Source: Ruminococcus sp.
GTDB lineage: Bacteria; Bacillota; Clostridia; Oscillospirales; Acutalibacteraceae
Direction: 5' to 3'
Length of the DNA stretch: 32,684 nt
Assembly (NCBI GenBank): GCA_017404145.1
Contig: JAFRCW010000044.1
Location: 1 to 32,684 of the forward strand
Part shown: positions 15,054-20,963 of the stretch, piece after piece
How the letters are laid out: each line of letters starts with the position of its first letter
How positions within the stretch are numbered: the first letter of the stretch is position 1
Position numbers and translations under genes: made by a program
The notes under the pieces: generated by a model
What the model was told of the DNA's origin: nothing
Database searches by the model: none
The model's input: only the letters and a program-made list of their open reading frames with translations

Positions 15054-15076
15054 TGTTTTCTTTACGGCATTTTGTA

Positions 15077-15104
15077 TTGACAGAATATCCAGAAATGGTA
15101 TAAT
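15077..15104 (+). promoter_or_regulatory. Probable promoter of the DUF4364 gene
   Basis: TTGACA (15077-15082), 16-bp spacer, TATAAT (15099-15104) with TGG just before the -10. The next gene starts 309 bp downstream, so the leader would include the 156-bp duplication. Confidence 0.7.
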
Positions 15105-15145
15105 ATTAATAATGATGAATGATAAATGAAAAATGATAAATGCCG

Positions 15146-15403
15146 GTCACTCGCTGACGCTCAAACATTTCAATTTTCCAGTCAGGTGTGGACGGAGTCC
15201 ACCTTTCACTTATCATTTATCATCTATCATTTTTCATTTCAGAAGACGGATATCATCGCGATGTTATCCGACAAACTGAGATTGTTAATCAAAAAATGTC
15301 AGTCACTCGCTGACGCTCAAACATTTCAATTTTCCAATCAGGTGTGGACGGAGTCCACCCTTCACTTATCATTTATCATCTATCATTTTTCATTTCAGAA
15401 GGC
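15146..15403 (+). repeat. 156-bp tandem duplication in the DUF4364 leader
   Basis: A unit beginning GTCACTCGCTGACGC occurs at 15146 and again at 15302, 156 bp later, and the two copies are nearly identical for about 100 bp. Each contains a TTTATCATCTATCATTTTTC tract; an inverted partner (AATGATAAATGAAAAATGAT) lies at 15116-15135. The period is divisible by three, so a 95-codon ORF (15126-15413) stays open through both copies and ends in TAATG at the next start codon. It has no ribosome site. Confidence 0.8.
15247..15294 (+). pseudogene. Relic of a spo0A 3' end
   Basis: Reads DIIAMLSDKLRLLIKK, against [16 protein letters not shown] at the true Spo0A C-terminus: 11 of 16 residues are identical and many of the base differences are synonymous. 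It lies between the two copies of the repeat unit, about 370 bp downstream of the real gene end and in the same frame. Probably the remnant of an old partial duplication or of a second spo0A copy. Confidence 0.7.
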
Positions 15404-15412
15404 GGTGACGTA

Positions 15413-16003
15413 ATGGCTTTTGATACCTTTGACGAGGGCATTTCCTTAGGCGGAATGAGAAGCAAAACAGAAATTAGGACGCTTATCTGCTATATGCTCA
15501 AATCGGTCGGTTCTCCGATGAGCAAGGAGAATGTGATCTCCGCGCTGATGGAGAAGGGGCTTGCCAACTATTTTGAGACCGGCTCATGCTTTGAAGACCT
15601 GATCCGTCACGGCAATATTGCGATGAATGAGGATAACCTCTACTATCTCACTCCTGCGGGCGAGCTGATCGCCAGAGAGCTGGAGGATACCCTCGCTCCT
15701 ACCGTCAGAGAAAGAGCGGTGCAGTGCGCCTTAAGCCTGATCGAGCGGGAACGCAAGGAAAAGGAAAACAAGGTCGTTATCACCAAGACGGAGAACGGCT
15801 TTACCGTCACCTGCTCCATCTCGGGCGGCGATATGGATCTTCTCTCCTTCTCGCTTTATGTTCCCGATATTTCGCAGGCGAGAATGATCCGGAAGAATTT
15901 TTATAAAAATCCCGAGATGTTCTACTCGGTGATGATCGCGATGCTCACGAGAAATAAAAAGGATGTTTCGGATATCCTCTCGGAGCTTGGCGCGGTAATT
16001 TAA
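15413..16003 (+). CDS. DUF4364 family protein
   Basis: A 196-residue cytoplasmic protein of the clostridial DUF4364 family, assigned from the overall pattern. The N-terminal half looks like a winged helix (about 15-95: TEIRTLICYMLKSVGSPMSKENV, then an LTPAGELIARELED segment as in DNA-binding wHTH proteins). The C-terminal half is a mixed domain (about 110-195) with SGGDMDLLSFSLYVPD. It may be a transcription regulator, which is inference. Start ATG 15413 has GGTG upstream. Its leader is unusually long and is made of duplicated sequence. A terminator follows at 16058. Confidence 0.82.
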   Translation: MAFDTFDEGISLGGMRSKTEIRTLICYMLKSVGSPMSKENVISALMEKGLANYFETGSCFEDLIRHGNIAMNEDNLYYLTPAGELIARELEDTLAPTVRERAVQCALSLIERERKEKENKVVITKTENGFTVTCSISGGDMDLLSFSLYVPDISQARMIRKNFYKNPEMFYSVMIAMLTRNKKDVSDILSELGAVI

Positions 16004-16057
16004 TCAATTCATAATTCATAATGCATAATTCATAATTATTGATCGTTTACAGAAATG

Positions 16058-16091
16058 ACTGCCGTGAATCGGATGATCCGCGGCAGTTTTT
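16058..16091 (+). terminator. Terminator of the DUF4364 gene
   Basis: Stem ACTGCCG/CGGCAGT (16058-16064 with 16081-16087), extended inward by weak pairing and followed by TTTT. Between it and the stop codon lies a CATAATT-rich tandem stretch (16010-16036). Confidence 0.75.
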
Positions 16092-16105
16092 CATGTCAGC
16101 CGTTC

Positions 16106-16516
16106 GGGAGGGTCAAGACCATCCCCTACGGCGTTGTATCAACGCTGCATAAGGTCGTAGGGAACGATGCCTACATCGTTCCAAAACGTTTTTATCAAAT
16201 GCTGTTTTCGGCTGTAAACATACTTTATCCGTAGGGCAAGGCGCCCTCGACTTGCCGAAACGTTGTATTAAATCCATATTGTTTTAAAAGATGCAGGTCA
16301 TATCCTACTCCTGTATGAAACGTCTGAGATTAATTGAAATGTTGCTGCGACCGGCAAGTCGAGGGCGCCTTGCCCTACAGTTTTGATCAACGTTTCATAG
16401 GGTCGTAGGGCACGATGCCTTCATCGTTCCGTACAAATTGTTCGAGCAAAGCGAGTAACCTTATTAAACTATTGCGGTAACAACAACGTTTCGGGAGGGT
16501 CAAGACCCTCCCCTAC
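16106..16516. repeat. Mosaic palindromic repeat block 2
   Basis: Fills the 400 bp between the convergent DUF4364 and dockerin-protein genes; no gene is visible. In order: B core with one broken pair (16106-16125), A core (16161-16182), C core reversed (16235-16256), a 96-bp spacer, C core forward (16353-16374), A core with one mismatch (16409-16430), the GTTCGAGCAAAGCGAGTAAC linker, and a B core (16493-16512) with CTAC. The two opposed C cores and their GTAG/CTAC edges give a 148-bp unit (16231-16378) with 26-bp inverted ends. Confidence 0.85.
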
Positions 16517-16535
16517 TGTTGATGTGACATCAGAT

Positions 16536-18218
16536 TTACGGAATGATCATTTCCGCGCCGACGTCGAATTTGTTCTCAAAACCGGCAAGCTTCTTCTGGA
16601 TCTGGGTCGCGTCGATGATATCCAGTCCGTCGCCGGTGACGTCGCCGTTTCTCACGATGACGCCGTCGGGATCGTCTACGATAGACGCAAGCTTCTTCTG
16701 GATCAGCGTCGCGTCGATCACGGTAATCACATAGTCGTCATCCGCGTCGCCTTTATAATACGCGGATCCGGTAAACTCGTTTCGCAGTTCCTCTTCAGGA
16801 TCATCCTCCGGCTCGGGCGCGTGAATATCCTGTCCGACATACAAATCGAGATAATATACCTCGTCAATTTCCATCGCGTCGGCAGCGATTTGTTCGATCT
16901 GCGACTTTGTCAGCAAAAGCTTGGCAGGTATTTTACACTTTATATCATCCGGATCCCATTCTTCAAGAAAGTCGTCTTCGCTGATACCGAGCTTTTCGGC
17001 CAGTTCTGTCACCTTATTGTGACGATTGGTATAAAAGAGGGTGTTGTAGGCGCTGTACCACCGCATAATCTGAATAATATTTTTTGCCTGATTAAGAGTA
17101 AAACCGCACTGCCTTGAAGCCTCTTCTTTCATCTGATTGATAACAGCATTGCTATAACTGATACCGGAGCTCATCCAGATTTCCATTTTTTGCGTATCTG
17201 AAACCACATTGAACTTTGCTCTTAAACGGTCGGTGATTTTCCCTTCGGTATTCTCAACAGCAAATTCTCCCAATATATCCCGACCGATATACAGTTCGAT
17301 CCCTTTGATCTGGTTATGATTAACAATTTCAATGATTTTCGCTTTGGAAAGGATAAAGCCGGACGGCCATCCGGAATGGTCAAATTCTGTCTCCCATCTT
17401 ACGAAAACATTATCTTCCGTAAGTGAAAGTTCCTCCATCAGCGCCGCGATTTTCTCGACGCGATCCTGCTGCATCAATTCATTTCTTGTACGCCGCCATC
17501 TATCGGCCTCTCCCATCGTTGCGCCGCGTTCGATCTTCCCGCAGATCTCGTTGGTTTTTTCATCCAGCTCCGCACTTGTCATATATTCGGGATCAGCGTA
17601 TATCCAAACATATACCTCATCGCTTTCCGACAGTGTAGGAAGCAGTTCCTTTAACTCAGCATTCATCTTTTCCTGCGGATCATCGGAATAAGGATGGATC
17701 AAAGCATAAGGAATAGGATATAAGTTCTTATCATCAAGATCAATTGATACCACCTCATCCGCATCGGAAAGGGACTCGATACGTTCTTTGGTCAGGCTGT
17801 ATTGAGTCGGCACACCGCAGCTTCCCAAATCTTCCTGATAACACTTCTGATACGGAGCAACGTCTTCAAAGCTCAAGTCCAGCTTTTCCATCAAGGACTG
17901 CGCCTGTGTACGCATAATATCATCGAGCTTGATTTTAAAAACACGGTAGTATTCCACTCTCTCATCATTACTTTTGAAATTGTTGCGATCAATTCCGGTT
18001 GTTTTATCGGCGTAATCATAGGAGGACATTATTGCCGCAAGACCTCCGAAAGTATAATCAAATGAAACCCGAACATCAACAGTGCTTTCGTCATCGATCA
18101 TACTTAATACATCTTTTAAATCATCTGTGATTTTATCCTGAGATACGGCATTTGCCGAAACGCACAGCGCGCTGAACAGCAGGATAAGAATCAGGAATAA
18201 GGCTGTTATCTTTTTCAT
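16536..18218 (-). CDS. Secreted dockerin protein with three internal repeats
   Basis: A 560-residue protein of unknown function. It has a signal peptide (about 1-24) and three divergent repeats (about 26-163, 182-313 and 324-464). Each opens with K(I/M)xxxL followed by a hydrophobic strand. Each then has an L(S/G)(x)(S/T)xDx segment and closes with (F/Y/L)xL(T/S)KxxIexI and an EVxxIxL-type strand. The closing pattern resembles the alpha-beta end of peptidase inhibitor I9/propeptide folds, so an inhibitor role is possible but unproven. A type I dockerin ends the protein (about 488-548; calcium loops at Asp491 and Asp526; TVIDAT and DIIDAT). AAAGGAG precedes the start. It is the third gene of the sigma factor operon, 15 bp after the membrane protein. 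Confidence 0.85.
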   Translation of the reverse strand: MKKITALFLILILLFSALCVSANAVSQDKITDDLKDVLSMIDDESTVDVRVSFDYTFGGLAAIMSSYDYADKTTGIDRNNFKSNDERVEYYRVFKIKLDDIMRTQAQSLMEKLDLSFEDVAPYQKCYQEDLGSCGVPTQYSLTKERIESLSDADEVVSIDLDDKNLYPIPYALIHPYSDDPQEKMNAELKELLPTLSESDEVYVWIYADPEYMTSAELDEKTNEICGKIERGATMGEADRWRRTRNELMQQDRVEKIAALMEELSLTEDNVFVRWETEFDHSGWPSGFILSKAKIIEIVNHNQIKGIELYIGRDILGEFAVENTEGKITDRLRAKFNVVSDTQKMEIWMSSGISYSNAVINQMKEEASRQCGFTLNQAKNIIQIMRWYSAYNTLFYTNRHNKVTELAEKLGISEDDFLEEWDPDDIKCKIPAKLLLTKSQIEQIAADAMEIDEVYYLDLYVGQDIHAPEPEDDPEEELRNEFTGSAYYKGDADDDYVITVIDATLIQKKLASIVDDPDGVIVRNGDVTGDGLDIIDATQIQKKLAGFENKFDVGAEMIIP

Positions 18219-18233
18219 TTTTCATCTCTCCTT

Positions 18234-19094
18234 TTATGAAAGATAGGTACTTTCATGTGATAATATTTCTCCGTCTTCATTGAAAAAATAGATATCATAT
18301 AATTCTGAGCCGACTGTCAACCCGTTGTTATACGGCGAATAGGACAGCCACACATAACCGTCTCTCTCCCACTCTCTTACCGCAAGATGAGAAGAGGAAA
18401 AAACGTTTTCATCTCCGAGGAGATTACCGTATCTGTCAAATATCGCGCAATAAACATTTCCGGATCCTGTAAGCGCGGAAAGAGGAAGGAAAGCGTAACA
18501 GGTCGAATCTCCCGGAGCGGCGGGTTCCGGTTCGTAAGGCTTGTCTGTCGGCGTCGGATAGTATGGCGGGTCATTCTGCGGCTCGGGGGGAGCAGTCGCT
18601 TGTTCTGTCGGATAATCGACAGGCTGATCCGGTTTTTCCTCACTGTCAGCAGGCTTTGCGGGTGAATCAGGATCGGCGGGTTTCGTACCGTACTCAGTGA
18701 TGATGTCGGTGATGGTCGTGATAATGATATTGCCCTCACTGTCGGTAGAAACTTGGGTCGGCGGTTGGGTCGGCGGTTGGGTATTTGTTTCCGTTGACGG
18801 AATATCGCTCTCCTGAGTTGAAGACGAAGTTTCGGAGAGCTCGGTTGATTCTGTCGCTTTTTCGCTTTCTTTCACCGAAAAGGCGGGAACAACCGGTGCA
18901 GGCTTATTTCCAGAAAAGAAATATGCGGAAATACTCAGTCCGAAAACCAATACCATAGAAGCTGCCGCGGCGTAATAGCGTATGGGAGTATGATGCGGCT
19001 TTATGAGGGCTGTTTCGGGTACTGATAGAAGTCTCTGACGAAAGCTGTCGGATATCGTGATTCTGTTTAATGCATTACAGTTATACTCACTCAT
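18234..19094 (-). CDS. Single-pass membrane protein, probable anti-sigma factor
   Basis: A 286-residue protein with a short cytoplasmic N-terminus (about 38 residues), one membrane helix (about 39-61) and a long outer part. The outer part has a Ser/Thr/Pro/Glu-rich spacer (about 75-195) and a C-terminal domain (about 197-286, with CYAFLPLSALTGSGNVYCAIFD) that I do not recognise. Position after an ECF sigma gene and topology suggest an anti-sigma factor or surface sensor; there is no zinc-binding HxxxCxxC motif. Start ATG 19094 (MSEYNCN) overlaps the sigma gene stop (19087-19089) and has GGGAGG upstream. An in-frame GTG at 19103 is less likely. Confidence 0.72.
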   Translation of the reverse strand: MSEYNCNALNRITISDSFRQRLLSVPETALIKPHHTPIRYYAAAASMVLVFGLSISAYFFSGNKPAPVVPAFSVKESEKATESTELSETSSSTQESDIPSTETNTQPPTQPPTQVSTDSEGNIIITTITDIITEYGTKPADPDSPAKPADSEEKPDQPVDYPTEQATAPPEPQNDPPYYPTPTDKPYEPEPAAPGDSTCYAFLPLSALTGSGNVYCAIFDRYGNLLGDENVFSSSHLAVREWERDGYVWLSYSPYNNGLTVGSELYDIYFFNEDGEILSHESTYLS

Positions 19095-19575
19095 CGGGCT
19101 CACCTCCCAGCTGTATTTTGAGCTTTTCGCGTCCGCGCCGAAGCAGCGTGCGAACGGTGTTGTGATTCTTGCCTAAGATGGAAGCGATCTCGTCGCTCTG
19201 ATAACCAAGTCCGTAATATAGCCACAAGACTTCGCGGTATTTCAGCGGCAGCTCCATCAGCAGATCGGAGATATCCTGCTTGTCCTCGGGGGAGGGAAAC
19301 GGAAGATTCTGAGCCGCTTCTAAGGGGAGATGGAAACGGCGGTCACGAAGCGTATGCCTGCACTCGTTGACAGCGACGCGCAGCAGCCACGCTTTGAGAT
19401 AGCTTTCATCCTGAAAGGAAGGGGATTTGGTATAGAGTTTGAGAAAGGTCTCTTGCGTACAGTCTTCCGCGTCCGGCAGACTTTTCAAGCGCATCACACA
19501 AGCTGCCAGCACGATCGAAGCGTATTTATTGACTGCTTCTTCATAGCGAAGATCCGCAAAACGCTTTTCTTCCAT
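19087..19575 (-). CDS. ECF-type RNA polymerase sigma factor
   Basis: A 162-residue sigma-70 family protein with region 2 (about 10-75, including DAEDCTQETFLKLY) and region 4 (about 107-157: LPLKYREVLWLYYGLGYQSDEIASILG, followed by the recognition helix NHNTVRTLLRRGREKL). There is no region 3, as expected for ECF factors. GGGGAGGG precedes ATG 19575. The gene overlaps the following membrane protein gene, and the dockerin protein follows, so the three probably form one operon in which the sigma factor responds to a surface signal. Target promoters are not known. Confidence 0.93.
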   Translation of the reverse strand: MEEKRFADLRYEEAVNKYASIVLAACVMRLKSLPDAEDCTQETFLKLYTKSPSFQDESYLKAWLLRVAVNECRHTLRDRRFHLPLEAAQNLPFPSPEDKQDISDLLMELPLKYREVLWLYYGLGYQSDEIASILGKNHNTVRTLLRRGREKLKIQLGGEPDE

Positions 19576-19607
19576 CTTTTTCCCTCCCCTCTGTAATTTA
19601 AAGCCAT

Positions 19608-19633
19608 CAAAACGTCATTTTGTTTCATTATAG
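19608..19633 (-). promoter_or_regulatory. Promoter region of the ECF operon with inverted repeat
   Basis: TATAAT on the minus strand (19627-19632) with TG one base upstream (extended -10) and a poor -35. An inverted repeat CAAAA/TTTTG (19608-19612 and 19618-19622) around CGTCA lies where transcription would start. It could be an operator or part of a self-recognised ECF promoter. Confidence 0.45.
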
Positions 19634-19649
19634 CAAGATTTTTTAAGAA

Positions 19650-19685
19650 AGAAAACCGAGCCGTTCAAAACAGCTCGGAAAAAAT
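19650..19685 (-). terminator. Hairpin terminator upstream of the ECF operon
   Basis: CCGAGC/GCTCGG stem (19656-19661 with 19673-19678) and 11-base loop, followed on the minus strand by TTTTCTTTCTT. It should stop transcripts arriving from the bofA-like gene and repeat block. Confidence 0.65.
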
Positions 19686-19723
19686 AATACCGTACCGAAT
19701 ATGTCGATATGCCGGCTATGTTC

Positions 19724-20063
19724 GGGAGGGTCAAGACCCTCCCCTACGGTGTTGTATCAACGCTGCATAAGGTCGTAGGGAACGATGCCCACATCGTTCC
19801 GTAAAAATTGTTCGAACGAAGTGAGTGACCTTATTTTGACTATTGCAAAAGCAGAAACGTTTCGGCAAGTCGAGGGCGCCTTGCCCTACAGTTTTGATCA
19901 ACGTTTCATAGGGTCGTAGGGAACGGTGCCTACATCGTTCCGCTACAAATTGTCCGAACAAAGCGAGTGACCTTATTTTGACTATTGCAAAAGCAGAAAC
20001 GTTTTGGCAAGTCGAGGGCGCCTTGCCCTACGGTGTTGTATCGACGCTGCATAAGGTCGTAGG
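19724..20063. repeat. Mosaic palindromic repeat block 3
   Basis: Fills the space between the ECF operon and the bofA-like gene. In order: B core (19724-19743), A core (19779-19800), C core (19864-19885), A core with a G-T pair (19920-19941), C core (20006-20027), then a truncated CATAAGGTCGTAGG linker that ends a few bases before the bofA-like stop. A linker-plus-C segment recurs 142 bp apart (19808 and 19950). No gene is visible. Confidence 0.85.
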
Positions 20064-20067
20064 AGAA

Positions 20068-20316
20068 TCACAGCATCGTCAGCATCACCATTAATGCGGT
20101 GCCGGGGAGTCCGCCGACGGCAGACGTCAGAACAGACAGTGTTGTGATCGGAATATATACCGAAGTAAAAGACGACAAAAAATCTACTGCTGCAAGGCTG
20201 AATAATCCCAGCAGGATAGACAGGATCGCTCTTTTGAAAGGCTTCTTGCTGCGAGAAGCGTAGTGGATAAAGGAAAAGACGATAAAGGTGATGAAGATAG
20301 TTATAATGATAATCAT
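20068..20316 (-). CDS. BofA-like membrane protein (pro-sigma-K processing inhibitor family)
   Basis: An 82-residue, almost wholly hydrophobic protein with an N-terminal helix, a short basic loop (ASRSKKPFKR, about 20-29) and two further helices. The C-terminal part, with VYIPITTLSVLTSAVGGLPGTALM, matches the BofA pattern IP-N/T--TA--GG(L/I)PG. BofA holds back the SpoIVFB protease in the forespore membrane. Length is like B. subtilis BofA (87). GGAG nine bases before ATG 20316 is an acceptable site. Similarity is only in the tail, so another small membrane protein is possible. Confidence 0.6.
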   Translation of the reverse strand: MIIIITIFITFIVFSFIHYASRSKKPFKRAILSILLGLFSLAAVDFLSSFTSVYIPITTLSVLTSAVGGLPGTALMVMLTML

Positions 20317-20450
20317 GCTTCTTATCTCCGAAAAAATGATTTAGAAGAAATAGCGGTTAACATGGGTTAAGCCTATCCCCTGTTGTTATGATAGAATTGT
20401 TCGAGCAAAGCAAGTAACCGTCATTCTTCAATTTTCAGTTTTCAGTATTC
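20317..20450. other. Intergenic stretch with decayed repeat
   Basis: Contains a worn B-like palindrome (about 20364-20385) and the TTGTTCGAGCAAAGC linker (20398-20412), showing that the mosaic family once reached this side of the bofA-like gene. No ORF with a ribosome site was seen. Confidence 0.5.
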
Positions 20451-20454
20451 ATTT

Positions 20455-20488
20455 AATAAAAAAGGACTACCGGATATACCGATAGTCC
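20455..20488 (-). terminator. Terminator of secG
   Basis: Ten-step stem with one mismatch (20464-20473 with 20479-20488), five-base loop and a T-run on the minus strand. Confidence 0.85.
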
Positions 20489-20518
20489 ATTTTATGATCT
20501 TTTAGATTCAATTATGAA

Positions 20519-20770
20519 TTAAACAAAAACAAACTTCAACAGAATGTTCAGCGCCAATACAACGACGACAAAGCCGACGGCGATCCACTTGGTCGCTCTG
20601 GCGAAAACTGCGTCATAGGTGCGAGCCTTGTTCTTGGAGAAGAATGTGTCAGCGCCGCCGGAAATAACGCCGATGCCCTGCTGGTTACCCTCCTGCAGAA
20701 TGATCACGACGATCATAATGATGGACGCGATAATCAGAAGGCCGCCTAATACATACTCCCATACTGTCAT
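20519..20770 (-). CDS. secG: Preprotein translocase subunit SecG
   Basis: Small membrane subunit of the SecYEG export channel. The 83-residue protein has two membrane helices (about 5-26 and 60-81) and the family loop GIGVISGGADTFFSKNKART. I start at ATG 20770 (MTVWEYV), six bases after AAGGAAG. The upstream in-frame ATG at 20818 adds a charged stretch foreign to SecG. It has its own promoter and terminator and is not followed by rnr and smpB, as it is in many Firmicutes. Confidence 0.93.
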   Translation of the reverse strand: MTVWEYVLGGLLIIASIIMIVVIILQEGNQQGIGVISGGADTFFSKNKARTYDAVFARATKWIAVGFVVVVLALNILLKFVFV

Positions 20771-20823
20771 ATCTATCTTCCTTTCAATTACTATTTTCCT
20801 GATAAAATCCAAATGCAAAGGTT

Positions 20824-20852
20824 ATTTTAACACATATTTCAGTGGAATGCAA
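20824..20852 (-). promoter_or_regulatory. Sigma-A promoter of secG
   Basis: TTGCAT (20847-20852) and TAAAAT (20824-20829) on the minus strand, 17 bp apart. Confidence 0.75.
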
Positions 20853-20929
20853 GTGTTTTTTCGATCATTTTTAAAAACATCTTTCAAATCCTCTCATTGG
20901 CGAGGATATCCTTTTTCATTCGGTTGAGA

Positions 20930-20957
20930 TTGTCACGGGCGAAAGCCCTCACAATGA
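20930..20957. repeat. Short decayed inverted repeat after parC
   Basis: A GGGC-GAAA-GCCC hairpin flanked by TTGTCA and CAATGACA, like the ends of the MITE-like elements in this window. It may be a remnant; no T-run follows on the minus strand. Confidence 0.4.
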
Positions 20958-20963
20958 CACATT

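Noticed and set aside
15126..15413. 95-codon ORF as a real gene
   Set aside because: It has no ribosome site, is built of a duplicated repeat and AT-rich palindromes, and its only recognisable part is a spo0A tail relic.
16106..16516. CRISPR-like array of palindromic repeats
   Set aside because: The repeats differ in core, spacing is irregular, linkers themselves recur, and there are no cas genes.
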